A stretch of 64,000 nucleotides of DNA from DASSUW01 sp963774155 (GCA_963774155.1 CAVZDW010000008.1:744001-808000), one strand, 5' to 3'. Shown: positions 31,154-39,965, numbered from the stretch's first letter. Translations and numbers: made by a program. Notes: generated from the letters alone by a model not told the origin.

Positions 31154-32938
31154 GTGACCGCGGGACAGCTCGCCCTGGCCGTCGGGGTGCTCCTGGCGGC
31201 CGGCCTGGCCGCTTCGCTCGCCGCTGGGCGCCTTCGGGTGCCGGGCCTCGTCCTCGTGCTCGGGATCGGCATGGCGATCGGGTCCGACGGCCTCAACCTG
31301 ATCGACTTCGGCGACTTCGAGCTGGCCCAGCAGGTCGGCGTCGTCGCGCTGGCCTTCATCCTCTTCGAGGGCGGCCTCTCCTCGGGCTTCGGGGAGATCC
31401 GGCCGGTGCTCGGGGCCTCGATCGCGCTGGCCACGCTCGGCACCCTCGGCACGGCGGTCCTCACCGCCATCCCGGCGGCGCTGCTCTTCGACCTCGACGC
31501 GCTCGAGGCGCTGCTCCTGGGCTCGACCGTGGCCGCCACCGACGCCGCCGCCGTGTTCGCCGTCCTGCGCGGATCGACGCTTCGCCGCAAGCTCGCGCGG
31601 ACGCTGGAGGGCGAGTCGGGCATCAACGACCCGATCGCGATCCTGCTCGTGATCGGCTGCCTGGAGGCGATCCAGGACGACAGCTACGGCTTCGAGGACG
31701 CGCTGCTCCTGGTCGTGCAGGAGCTGGCCATCGGCTTCGCGGTCGGCCTTGCCGTGGCCTTCCTCGCCGTGGCCTTCCTGCGCCGCGTCACGCTGCCGTC
31801 CGCCGGCCTCTATCCCGTGGCCTCGATCGCCACCGGCGCCCTGGCCTTCGGCGGAGCGATGACGCTCCACGGCTCCGGCTTCCTCGCCGTCTTCCTGGCC
31901 GGGCTGGTGCTCGGCACCGCGTCGACCCCGGCCCGGCGCACGATCGTCACCTTCCACGAGGGGCTCGCGTGGGTCGCCCAGCTCGGGCTCTTCCTCGTGC
32001 TCGGCCTGCTCGTGTTCCCGAACCAGCTCGTGGCGATCATCCCGGAAGGGGCGGCGATCGCCTTCGTGACCGCCGCGCTGGCGCGGCCGATCGCCGCCGT
32101 GCTCTTCACGCTGGGCGCGAAGTTCGACATCCGCGAGCGGCTGATGCTCGGCTGGGCCGGGCTCCGGGGCGGCACACCGATCGTGTTCGCCACCTTCCCG
32201 GTCACCGAGCTGGGCCAGGAGGAGGGGATGCTGTTCTTCAACGTCGCCTTCTTCGTCGTGATCGTCTCGACCGTCGTCCAGGGCACGACGATCCAGCCGG
32301 TGGCGCGGCTCCTCGGGGTGACGTCCTCCGAGGCGGCGATCCCCGTCCCGCTCGTGGAGCCCGTCCTGCTCAGCCGGCTCGGGGCGGAGGTGGTGCAGTT
32401 CCCCGTGCGGCCGCGCTACGCGGTGGTCGGCCATCCCGTGCGCGAGCTGGGGCTGCCGCGCGAGGCGCTGCTCAACGTCATCGTGCGCGGCGACCGGGCG
32501 ATCCCGCCGCGAGGCTCGACGATCATCCAGGCGGGCGACCAGCTGCACCTCATCGTGCGCCAGGAGGTGGCGGTCGAGTTCCAGCGGCTGCTCGTGCAGT
32601 GGCGCGACGGTCCGCTGGAGGCGCACAAGCGCCCGCGCCCGCGCGTGCTCAGCCGCCCGGCGGTCACGTCGATCCGCCCATGGTCGGACGCCGACGGCGA
32701 CCCCTCGCGCCCCACCGGGGTGGGCGGCATCGAGGTCGTGGACCAGCTGCGGACGCGGCGCGACGAGCCGGGCGCGCTGGTCGCCCTCGCCGACGGCCGC
32801 TACGCCGTCACCGGCCGCCTGCTCGCGGTCGGGCCGGCGGGCGAGCTCCAGGCCGTGGCCCGCCGCAAGCTCGTGGGAGCCGAGTCGCCGGGCGACCGCG
32901 CCTGGTGGCAGGAGATCGTCGGCGCGCTGGCGCGGTGA
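31154..32938 (+). CDS. CPA1-type cation/proton antiporter with C-terminal TrkA-C-like domain
   Basis: 594 aa from GTG 31154. About 12-13 TM helices span residues 5-400 with the antiporter core motifs FILFEGGLSSG and GSTVAATDAAAVFAVLRG (the conserved Asp pair region). GESGINDPIAILLV is the second signature. The C-terminal ~190 residues hold an RCK_C/TrkA-C-type domain (RGDRAIPPRGSTIIQAGDQL). This is the NhaP2/CvrA architecture, a potassium/proton antiporter gated by a ligand. The final stretch repeats a VTGRLLAVGPAGELQAVARR module of unclear role. Confidence 0.9.
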   Translation: MTAGQLALAVGVLLAAGLAASLAAGRLRVPGLVLVLGIGMAIGSDGLNLIDFGDFELAQQVGVVALAFILFEGGLSSGFGEIRPVLGASIALATLGTLGTAVLTAIPAALLFDLDALEALLLGSTVAATDAAAVFAVLRGSTLRRKLARTLEGESGINDPIAILLVIGCLEAIQDDSYGFEDALLLVVQELAIGFAVGLAVAFLAVAFLRRVTLPSAGLYPVASIATGALAFGGAMTLHGSGFLAVFLAGLVLGTASTPARRTIVTFHEGLAWVAQLGLFLVLGLLVFPNQLVAIIPEGAAIAFVTAALARPIAAVLFTLGAKFDIRERLMLGWAGLRGGTPIVFATFPVTELGQEEGMLFFNVAFFVVIVSTVVQGTTIQPVARLLGVTSSEAAIPVPLVEPVLLSRLGAEVVQFPVRPRYAVVGHPVRELGLPREALLNVIVRGDRAIPPRGSTIIQAGDQLHLIVRQEVAVEFQRLLVQWRDGPLEAHKRPRPRVLSRPAVTSIRPWSDADGDPSRPTGVGGIEVVDQLRTRRDEPGALVALADGRYAVTGRLLAVGPAGELQAVARRKLVGAESPGDRAWWQEIVGALAR

Positions 32939-32978
32939 GGGTCGAACTGCGGCATTGAGGGGTGGCCCGGAGGGGGAT

Positions 32979-33118
32979 GTTGCGCATCGTGGAACCCGGC
33001 ACCCCGGCCGCGCGGAGCGTGGCGACTTTCCCACGCTATACGGGGGTAAACCCGCCACGGAAGGCAACCGCAGCGCCCGAGAGGCTCTTAGAGGCGCCGA
33101 TCGTTGCGCATCGTGGAA
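32979..33118. repeat. 16-bp direct repeat flanking a structured intergenic segment
   Basis: gttgcgcatcgtggaa occurs at 32979-32994 and again at 33103-33118. The 108 bp between hold a perfect 7-bp hairpin (agcgtgg/ccacgct, 33016-33037) and a smaller cggg/cccg hairpin (33041-33054). The whole 236-bp gap lies between two converging genes and holds no credible coding frame. The hairpins may be a bidirectional terminator; the duplicated 16-mer is unexplained. Confidence 0.65.
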
Positions 33119-33174
33119 ATCCGACCCTCGCAGCAGCCGACCCGCCTCCCTACAAGCGGGGTTTCCGAAAGCGG

Positions 33175-34671
33175 CTAGACCGGCAGCCGCACGGCGACGG
33201 CGGTGCCGCCGCTCGGCAGGCGCGAGACGGTGAGCGCGCCGCCCAGGGCCTCGACGCGCTGTGTGCTGGAGGCGAGCCCGATGTGCCCCTCGCGCAGCGC
33301 GTCGCCGGGCCGGTCCGGCGGCATCCCGAGGCCGTCGTCGGCCACCTCGAGCAGGAGCGCCTCGGCCCCTCGGTGGAGGCTCACGCGCACGTGCGAGGCC
33401 TCGGCGTGCTTGGCCGCGTTGGTCAGCAGCTCGCGGACCAGGGCGATCACGAGGTCGTCGCGCAGCCCGCCGGCCGCCGGGTCGATGGCCAGCTCGCACG
33501 CGAAGCCGCCGTGCCGGGCCTGCTGGTCGGCCACGGCTCCGAGCGCCGACTCCAGCCCGGCCACCTCGAAGGCGACGGGGTGCAGGTCGACCATGATCTC
33601 CCGCAGGGCGGCCAGCGCGCGGGCGACGGAAGCCCGGGCGCGCTCGAGGTGCTCGCCCGGCGCGTCGAGGCGGTGCAGCTCCTGATGGAGCGCGAGCAGG
33701 TCCTGCAGCGGGCCGTCGTGCAGGAGCTCGGAGATCTCGCGGCGCGTGCGGTCCTCGGCGTCGAGCGCCTGGGCCACGAGCCGGCCGCGCGCGGCGGCCT
33801 GCTCGGCGATCTCCTGCTCGGCCCGCAACCGGGCGGCCGCGCTGTCGACGACGTTGGCCAGGGCCTGGTGGAAGTCCTCGTGCTCGGGGCCGGCGTCGAG
33901 CACGGCGACCACCTCGGCGGCGCGCTCGCCGAGCTCCTCGACCGGCAGCCCGGACAGGGCGGCCAGCCCGAGGGCGGCCACCGCGCGCTGGTGGTCCTCG
34001 GCCTGCTTGAGCTCGGTGACGTCCTGGGCGAACCCCTCGATCCCGGTGAGCGTCCCGTCGGCGGCCAGCACCGGGCCGCCGCGGGAGCGCACGATGCGCT
34101 GGCTGCCGTCCGGGCGGCGCTGGCGGAAGTGCAGGTCGAACGGCCGGCGCAGGCGGACGGCCTCGCGGAACGCCTCCCGGATCGCCTCGCGGCGCTCCGG
34201 GGCGACCGTCGCCAGCCACGCCTCCCAGTCCGGCGGGTCGCCGGAGGGATCGAGGCCGGCGAGCCGGAACAGCTGCTCCGACCACCGCCAGGCGTTGCGC
34301 CGCGCGTCCCAGGCCCAGCTCCCGAGGCCGGCCAGCGACTGCGCGCGGTCGAGGCGCTCGCGATTGGCGCGCAGGAGCGCCTCCGCGGCGTCGTGCTCGG
34401 TGACGTCGACGGCCACGCAGGCCACCAGCCGCCGGCCTTCGCGTTCGAGCGGGTACCAGCAGCCGACCCAGGCCCGCCCGCCGCCCGTGAGCTCGACGCC
34501 GGCCAACGCGGTCCCGGTCTCGAGCGCCGAGCCCGCGCCCTCGAGGACGTCGACCCCGGCCAGCGACGGCGAGCGCAGCAGCTCGCGCAGCTCCTCGTCA
34601 TGGACCGCGACCCCGACCGGCGCTCCCGGCGCCAGCGCCGAGAGCAGCGCCGCCGCCTCGGGGCGGGGCAC
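33175..34671 (-). CDS. PAS-domain NarL-type sensor histidine kinase (HK1)
   Basis: 498 aa, soluble. The N-terminal ~110 residues are PAS-like (GAPVGVAVHDEELRELLRSP), followed by a second PAS with a PAC end (RIVRSRGGPVLAADGTLTG). The dimerisation helix has REISELLHDGPLQDLL with the phospho-histidine. The HATPase has ELLTNAAKHAEASHVRVSL and DDGLGMPP. It is paralogous to HK2 at 35419-37206 and last in a four-gene operon. There is no transmembrane segment, so it senses a cytosolic cue. Confidence 0.88.
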   Translation of the reverse strand: MPRPEAAALLSALAPGAPVGVAVHDEELRELLRSPSLAGVDVLEGAGSALETGTALAGVELTGGGRAWVGCWYPLEREGRRLVACVAVDVTEHDAAEALLRANRERLDRAQSLAGLGSWAWDARRNAWRWSEQLFRLAGLDPSGDPPDWEAWLATVAPERREAIREAFREAVRLRRPFDLHFRQRRPDGSQRIVRSRGGPVLAADGTLTGIEGFAQDVTELKQAEDHQRAVAALGLAALSGLPVEELGERAAEVVAVLDAGPEHEDFHQALANVVDSAAARLRAEQEIAEQAAARGRLVAQALDAEDRTRREISELLHDGPLQDLLALHQELHRLDAPGEHLERARASVARALAALREIMVDLHPVAFEVAGLESALGAVADQQARHGGFACELAIDPAAGGLRDDLVIALVRELLTNAAKHAEASHVRVSLHRGAEALLLEVADDGLGMPPDRPGDALREGHIGLASSTQRVEALGGALTVSRLPSGGTAVAVRLPV

Positions 34672-34675
34672 GCTG

Positions 34676-34894
34676 CTACTCCAGCAGGCCGCTCTCGAGC
34701 GCGACGGCGACCGCAGCGGCGCGGTCGCGCACGCCGAGCTTGTGGAACGAGCTCAACAGCGTGGTGTTGACGGTCGCCGGCGTGACGTGCAGGTGGTCGG
34801 CGATGCGGGGTGCCGAGCGGCCTTCGACGGCCAACAGGAGAATCTCCCGCTCCCGGGTGGTGAGCTCGACCCGATGCACGCCCTCACGCGACAT
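34676..34894 (-). CDS. Stand-alone LuxR/NarL-type HTH protein, likely split response-regulator half
   Basis: 72 aa made almost only of the HTH: LTTREREILLLAVEGRSAPR, then HVTPATVNTTLLSSFHKLG. It is preceded by the receiver-only gene after 46 nt and followed by HK1 after 4 nt. Upstream of its ATG the frame stays open past the receiver stop. A single frameshift would therefore join receiver and HTH into about 218 aa, the usual NarL response-regulator size. It is either a real split pair or a broken gene. Confidence 0.75.
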   Translation of the reverse strand: MSREGVHRVELTTREREILLLAVEGRSAPRIADHLHVTPATVNTTLLSSFHKLGVRDRAAAVAVALESGLLE

Positions 34895-34940
34895 CCCGCG
34901 TGGAAGGTAGCGCTTCGTGCGGCGGCAGGACGCACGCGGC

Positions 34941-35330
34941 TCACTCGACGGCCCAGCTCACCCGGCCCTCGCCGGCGGCGACGAGCTCCGAGCAGATGGT
35001 CGCCGGGGGCGTCTCCTTGGCCAGCAGCGCCACGGCGCCGGCCTCCGCGGCCTGCGCGGTGATGATCCGGTCCGGCGTGCCGGTGATGAGCACGACGCGG
35101 GTACTTGGCGCGGAGCCGTCCGCGTGCAGGCGGCGGCAGATCTCGAGGCCGCTGAGGCCGGGCATGCGGACGTCGAGCAGGGCGACGTCCGGCTGGAGGG
35201 TGATCACGGCCTGGAGCGCGGCTTCGCCGTCGGCCGCCTGTCCGACGACCTCGAGCGCGGGGTGGTCCTCGATGAGCCGTGCCATGCCGCCGCGATAGCC
35301 GTCATGGTCGTCGGCGATGAAGACGCGCAT
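34941..35330 (-). CDS. Receiver-only response regulator
   Basis: 129 aa from ATG 35330 (MRVFIADDHDGYRGGMARLI), the canonical receiver start. The acidic pocket is ADDHD, the phospho-acceptor is in VALLDVRMPGLSG, the switch Thr is in VVLITGTPD, and the conserved lysine is in ALLAKETPP. It stops at SWAVE, where a NarL-type protein would continue through a linker to the HTH found in the next gene. The operon order is HK2, receiver, HTH, HK1. Confidence 0.85.
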   Translation of the reverse strand: MRVFIADDHDGYRGGMARLIEDHPALEVVGQAADGEAALQAVITLQPDVALLDVRMPGLSGLEICRRLHADGSAPSTRVVLITGTPDRIITAQAAEAGAVALLAKETPPATICSELVAAGEGRVSWAVE

Positions 35331-35418
35331 CCGGCGCGAAGTGGTTGCCGATCCGTCGGTCACCCACCAGAGATGCTGACGTCCCGGCACGCGTCCGTCT
35401 TCCCCCGTCTGCGGGGTC

Positions 35419-37206
35419 TCACAGTCCAGATATGTCAGACCTCGAACCTTTTGGACCTGGCAGATCGGCGCGTGCGTGGGTCCCGCCGCGCTCGAGCGGC
35501 TCGAGGGCGAGCCGACCGCCCACCGCCGCGACCCGCTCGGCGCTGATCGCCAGGCCGATATGGCCCTCGGCGAGCGCCGCCTGCTCGCGGCCGCGCGGGA
35601 TCCCGCCACCGTCGTCGAAGACCTCGAGCACGACGCCCGACGGCGTGCCGGTCACGCGCACGAGGACCCGGGCCGCGCCGGCATGGCGCGCGGCGTTGGT
35701 GAGCAGCTCGCGGGCCACCGAGAGCACGAGCTCGTCGCGCTGGCCGACGGCGGCCGGCTCCACCTCGACCTCGACCGCGAAGCCTCCCGCGGCCGCCTGC
35801 TGCGCCGCGACGGCACGCAGCGCCGCCTCGAGCCCGCCGTAGGCGAGGACGGTGGGGTGGAGGGCGAGCATGACCGCGCGCAGCCGCGCCACGACGTCCT
35901 GCAACATGGCGCGCGCGGACTCGACTCCCGGGGTGTCGCCGAGCGCCCACAGCTCGTGGCCGGCCAGCAGGATGTCCTGGAGCGCGCCGTCGTGGATGCT
36001 CTCGGACATCGAGCGGCGGGTGCGCTCCTCGGCGTCGAGCGCCTGCGCGACGAGCCGCCCGCGCGCCTCGGCGAGCTCGGCGATCTGCTCGGCCGCGCGC
36101 CGGCGGTCGATGCCCTCGGCCAGCAGGTTGGCGAGGCTCTGGAGGAAGCCGATGTCCTCCTCGCCGAACCGGCCCGGGGCGTCCGCCACGGCCATGAGGA
36201 CGCCGAACGGCGTCTCGGCGCCGCCGACGACGACGCAGGCGCCGCTCCGCAGCCCGATCGAGAGTCCGATCTCGGGCGCGAAGCGCGTCTCGGACTCCCA
36301 GTCGTCGACCACCACCGGCCGGCGCAGCCGGAGCGTGTAGCCGGCGAACGAGCCCTGGCCGGTCGGGAACCGCCGCGGGAAGTCGGCCGTCGGCGGAGCC
36401 AGGCCGCGCATCACCAGCTCGCGCCCGCGCTTCTCGAGCTCCATCACGGCCACGCGGCGGACGGCGAGGACGGCGGCCGCCGCGCCGGCGACCTGCTCGA
36501 CGAGGTCCCCGATCGGCGCGTCGCCGAGCGCCACGCGGTCGAGCTCGGCCACGGCGCGCTGCTGGGCGGTGGCGCGCACCCGGTCGGTGATGTCCTGCGC
36601 GAAGCCCTGCAGCGCCGTGCCCTCGCCGGCGTGGCCGACCACGAGGTCGCCGCGCACGCGCAGCACCCGCTCGGTGCCGTCCGGGAGCGGGACGGCATGG
36701 CGGAAATCGAGCGGCTCGCCGGCCGCCAGGGCGGCGCGGCCGCGGTCGACGATGGCCGCCGACAGCGCCCGCTCGTCGCTCCCGGTGAGCTCGAGCAGCT
36801 CCGGCGACTGCACGGCGACGCCGGACTGCGGCCAGGCCACCCACCAGCCCATGCGGGCCATCCGCTGGGCGTCGGCCAGCGCGCGCTCGCTCTCACGCAG
36901 CTCGCGGTCGGTGCGGGCCTGGTCCGTGACGTCGACCGCGAGCACGGCGGCCAGGCGGCGGCCGGCGTGCTCGAGCGGCGAGGCGGAGGCGACGAAGCGG
37001 CGGCCGCCGGCGTGCAGCTCGCGCCCGCTCACCGCTCGGTCCCCGGCCAGCACCTCGTCGGCGAGCGGCGCCAGATCGAGGCCGGCCAGGGCCGGGGAAT
37101 GCAGCACCCGCTCGCCGTCGTCCGCCATCAGTGCGAAGCCCGCCGGCGCGCCGGCGACCAGGCATTCCACGAGCGCGGTGGCCGCGAGCTCCTCCAAGCC
37201 GACCAT
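35419..37206 (-). CDS. PAS-GAF NarL-type sensor histidine kinase (HK2)
   Basis: 595 aa from ATG 37206. The order is an N-terminal PAS-like unit (GAPAGFALMADDGERVLHSP), a second PAS, a GAF domain around 255-395 (GQGSFAGYTLRLRRPVVVDD), a dimerisation helix SMSESIHDGALQDILL with the phospho-histidine, and a HATPase (ELLTNAARHAGAARVLVRV, DDGGGIP). It is soluble. Its N-terminus and kinase core match HK1, so the two are paralogs. It is divergent from the J-domain gene by 21 bp. Confidence 0.88.
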   Translation of the reverse strand: MVGLEELAATALVECLVAGAPAGFALMADDGERVLHSPALAGLDLAPLADEVLAGDRAVSGRELHAGGRRFVASASPLEHAGRRLAAVLAVDVTDQARTDRELRESERALADAQRMARMGWWVAWPQSGVAVQSPELLELTGSDERALSAAIVDRGRAALAAGEPLDFRHAVPLPDGTERVLRVRGDLVVGHAGEGTALQGFAQDITDRVRATAQQRAVAELDRVALGDAPIGDLVEQVAGAAAAVLAVRRVAVMELEKRGRELVMRGLAPPTADFPRRFPTGQGSFAGYTLRLRRPVVVDDWESETRFAPEIGLSIGLRSGACVVVGGAETPFGVLMAVADAPGRFGEEDIGFLQSLANLLAEGIDRRRAAEQIAELAEARGRLVAQALDAEERTRRSMSESIHDGALQDILLAGHELWALGDTPGVESARAMLQDVVARLRAVMLALHPTVLAYGGLEAALRAVAAQQAAAGGFAVEVEVEPAAVGQRDELVLSVARELLTNAARHAGAARVLVRVTGTPSGVVLEVFDDGGGIPRGREQAALAEGHIGLAISAERVAAVGGRLALEPLERGGTHARADLPGPKGSRSDISGL

Positions 37207-37227
37207 GGGGTGTTTTACCGCGTCAGA

Positions 37228-37815
37228 ATGGTCGGCGTGGATCCGCATTCCATCCTTGGCGTGCCGGAAGGCGCCGACGAGCGCGAGCTGACGGCGGCCT
37301 ACCGCGCCCAGGCGAAGCAGTGGCATCCCGATCGCGGGGGTGGGGAGGAGGCGGTCCGCCGGATGGCGGAGATCAACGCCGCCTACGACCTGCTGCGCGC
37401 CGGGGTCGCTCACGCGCACGGCGCGAGGCGGCCCGCACGGCGGCGCGCGGGGAAGGGGAGCTGGCTGCCCGAGGCGGTCCGCCGCGCGCTCGGGCCCGAG
37501 CTGCTCGCGGCGCTCAACCAGGGGGAGACCGTGCTGGTGGTGACGCCCACGAGCACCTGGGCGAGCCCGCGCGCGGTCCTCGCGGTGACCGAGCGGCGGC
37601 TGCTGTGGCTGCTCGACGACGCGCCCGTGGGCCGGGTGCGCTCCCTGGCCTTCCGGGACGTCGCCGACGTCTCGCTGCGCACCCGCCGGCGCGGGGCGAC
37701 GCTCAACGTGAAGACCACCGTCGGCCGCCGCTTCGCGTTCGCCGATCTGCGCCCGCCGACCGCCGCCACGATCGAGCGGCACGTGCGCGAGGCGCTGCAG
37801 CCCGCGGCTCGGTAA
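37228..37815 (+). CDS. J-domain protein with a PH-like C-terminal domain
   Basis: 195 aa. The J domain covers residues 3-65: SILGVPEGADERELTAAYRA, then the HPD motif in KQWHPDRGGG. There is no Gly/Phe or zinc-finger region, so it is a type III J protein that would recruit DnaK. After a basic linker (RRPARRRAGKG), residues ~85-190 (GETVLVVTPTSTWASPRAVL, VTERRLLWLLDDAP) resemble bacterial PH-like domains. It lies 23 nt upstream of the chemoreceptor gene on the same strand. Confidence 0.82.
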   Translation: MVGVDPHSILGVPEGADERELTAAYRAQAKQWHPDRGGGEEAVRRMAEINAAYDLLRAGVAHAHGARRPARRRAGKGSWLPEAVRRALGPELLAALNQGETVLVVTPTSTWASPRAVLAVTERRLLWLLDDAPVGRVRSLAFRDVADVSLRTRRRGATLNVKTTVGRRFAFADLRPPTAATIERHVREALQPAAR

Positions 37816-37820
37816 GCCCC

Positions 37821-37839
37821 GCTCAAGAGCCGCTCAGCG
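37821..37839 (+). promoter_or_regulatory. Weak MprA-box-like repeat before the chemoreceptor gene
   Basis: gctcaaga-gcc-gctcagcg shows two CTCA half-sites in the same 11-bp phase as the three stronger boxes elsewhere in the window. The second half-site diverges after CTCA. It ends at the GTG start of the MCP gene. It is listed for comparison only. Confidence 0.3.
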
Positions 37840-39707
37840 TGTCCGATCAATCGGTCGTGACTGCCTTTGCCAACCTCAAGCTCGCCGTGCGCCTCAGCAT
37901 CGTCTTCGGCGCGCTCGTCCTCGCCCTCGCCCTGACCGCCGCCGTCAGCCTCGACGGCCTCAGCAAGCTCGACGAGGACGGCACGGAGCTCTCCCAGCGC
38001 GATGTCGCCGCGCTCCTGCAGCTCGTGACGCTCAGCGAGGACTTCCTCGCCACGAACGGCGACGTCGAGCGCCACCTCTACGTGGAGGACGGCGACCTCG
38101 ATGCGCAGGACGCGACCGCCAAGCGGATCGCGCAGTGGGGCAAGGAGGCCGACGGCGCGCTGGCCGCGCTGGCGCCGCTGCTCCAGGGCGCCGACGCGCA
38201 GCGCACGCTCGCCAAGTTCGAGACCGACTACCGCACGTTCGCCGCCGCCGTCGCGAACGCCGTCGAGCTCTCCCGCGAGGAGACCGTCGACGAGGTCTCC
38301 GAGCGCGAAGGCTCGCGCACCGTGTTCCTGGAGGAGATCGTCCCGGTCTTCGAGAAGCTCGACACGACGCACGACCAGCTCGAGCAGGTCGTCTCGGGCC
38401 AGGCCGCCGCGCAGGCGCAGGAGGGTCATGACACCTTCGCCCGGGCCAAGCGGATCATCCTCATCGTCGTGATCGTCGCCGCCCTGGCCGCGATCGCCCT
38501 CGGCATCGTCGTCACGCGCAGCGTCGTCCGGCCCGTGGCCGCGCTCGGCACGCGCCTGCGGTCGCTCAACGAGCAGGACCTCGACGGTCTCACCCGCGGC
38601 CTCGAGGCCATCCGCGAGGGCGACCTCACCTATGACGTGACCTCGGTCACCGAGCCGGTCGCGGTCCACTCGCGCGACGAGGTCGGCCAGCTCTCCGGCA
38701 CCTTCAACGAGATGCTCGGCAAGGCCAGGCGCTCGCTCGACTCCTACAACGAGATGCGCGGCCAGCTCGCCAACCTCATCGGCGAGGTCTCCACCAGCGC
38801 CGGCACCGTCTCCTCCGCCTCGCAGCAGATGGCGTCGACCTCCGAGGAGGCCGGTCGCGCGGTCGGCGAGATCGCCTCTGCCGTCAGCGACGTCGCCATG
38901 GGCGCCGAGCGCCAGGTCCGCATGGTCGAGACCACGCGCGAGGCCGTGCAGGAGGCCGCCGTGGCCGCCACGCGCAGCGCCGAGACCGCCCGTCACACCT
39001 CCGAGGCCGCCGAGCAGGCGCGCGACGTCGCCCGCGAGGGCGTGCGCGCCGCCGAGCAGGCCACCGGCGCCATCCAGGGCGTGGCCGACTCGTCCGCCGA
39101 GGTCGCCAGCGCGATCGAGGACCTCTCCGCCCGCAGCGTGCGCATCGGCGGCATCGTCGACACCATCACCGGCATCGCCGAGCAGACCAACCTGCTGGCC
39201 CTCAACGCGGCCATCGAGGCCGCCCGGGCCGGCGAGCAGGGCCGCGGCTTCGCGGTCGTGGCCGAGGAGGTCCGCAAGCTGGCCGAGGAGTCCCAGGACG
39301 CCGCCGGCCAGATCGCCGGCCTGATCGGCGAGATCCAGACCGAGACCCAGAAGGTCGTGAGCGTCGTCGCCCAGGGCGCGCGCCGCACCGAGGACGGCGT
39401 CGCGACGGTCGAGCAGGCCCGCGAGGCGTTCGAGCAGATCGGCCTCGCCGTCGAGGCGGTCACCTCCCGCGTGGCCGAGATCGCCGTCGCGGTGCACCAG
39501 ATCTCCTCCGACGCCGACCGTGCCGAGACCGGCATCGCCGAGGTCGCCGCCGTGGCCGAGCAGTCGTCCGCGAGCGCCGAGCAGGTCTCCGCCAGCACGG
39601 AGGAGACCAGCGCGTCCACGCAGGAGATCGCGGCGTCCGCGCAGGAGCTGGCCCGCACCGCGGATCAGCTCGAGCGGCTCGTCTCGCGCTTCCGCGTCAG
39701 CGCGTAG
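37839..39707 (+). CDS. Methyl-accepting chemotaxis protein
   Basis: 622 aa from GTG 37839. TM1 is LSIVFGALVLALALTAAVS, a four-helix-type ligand domain follows, TM2 is RIILIVVIVAALAAIALGIV, and a HAMP region follows. The signalling hairpin tip is IAEQTNLLALNAAIEAARAG followed by EQGRGFAVVAEEVRKLAEES, diagnostic of MCPs. No CheA, CheW or CheR pentapeptide-type C-terminus is present; it ends in FRVSA. No other chemotaxis genes are in the window, so the partner system is elsewhere or non-motility. Confidence 0.92.
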   Translation: MSDQSVVTAFANLKLAVRLSIVFGALVLALALTAAVSLDGLSKLDEDGTELSQRDVAALLQLVTLSEDFLATNGDVERHLYVEDGDLDAQDATAKRIAQWGKEADGALAALAPLLQGADAQRTLAKFETDYRTFAAAVANAVELSREETVDEVSEREGSRTVFLEEIVPVFEKLDTTHDQLEQVVSGQAAAQAQEGHDTFARAKRIILIVVIVAALAAIALGIVVTRSVVRPVAALGTRLRSLNEQDLDGLTRGLEAIREGDLTYDVTSVTEPVAVHSRDEVGQLSGTFNEMLGKARRSLDSYNEMRGQLANLIGEVSTSAGTVSSASQQMASTSEEAGRAVGEIASAVSDVAMGAERQVRMVETTREAVQEAAVAATRSAETARHTSEAAEQARDVAREGVRAAEQATGAIQGVADSSAEVASAIEDLSARSVRIGGIVDTITGIAEQTNLLALNAAIEAARAGEQGRGFAVVAEEVRKLAEESQDAAGQIAGLIGEIQTETQKVVSVVAQGARRTEDGVATVEQAREAFEQIGLAVEAVTSRVAEIAVAVHQISSDADRAETGIAEVAAVAEQSSASAEQVSASTEETSASTQEIAASAQELARTADQLERLVSRFRVSA

Positions 39708-39885
39708 CGGGTCGCCCGGCCGCTCCGGCCACCGCGAGGCAGTCCGGACAGAGACAGCGCTCGAAATGCTCGCGGAGTATTGCGAGACGTTCACCGGTGA
39801 GCGCAATTTCCGTGCACCAGCACGATTCAGCGTCGGCTCCGCAGGCGAACTCGCGCCCGCAGGACTCGCAGTTCTGCGTCCTCAT
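39697..39885 (-). CDS. Cysteine-rich CWC-type small protein
   Basis: 62 aa from ATG 39885. Cysteines occur as CESCGREFACG, SCWC and CLCPDC, matching the cysteine-rich CWC pattern, with the CWC core intact. It probably binds zinc; function is unknown. Longer in-frame starts up to 39951 lack the pattern. The 3' end overlaps the MCP gene end by 11 bp. It is divergent from the holin-like gene. Confidence 0.75.
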   Translation of the reverse strand: MRTQNCESCGREFACGADAESCWCTEIALTGERLAILREHFERCLCPDCLAVAGAAGRPATR

Positions 39886-39911
39886 CGGTGGAAGCACGAT
39901 AACCGGCTCTC

Positions 39912-39951
39912 TTGACGGGGCCAGACGAACCTGCGTAGTGTCGAACGACAC
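39912..39951 (+). promoter_or_regulatory. Promoter and dyad upstream of the holin-like gene
   Basis: TTGACG (39912-39917), an 18-bp spacer and TAGTGT (39936-39941) form a candidate promoter. A perfect inverted repeat gtgtcg-aa-cgacac (39938-39951) overlaps the -10 and start region and looks like an operator. Confidence 0.5.
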
Positions 39952-39965
39952 GAGCTTCGGCGCGC

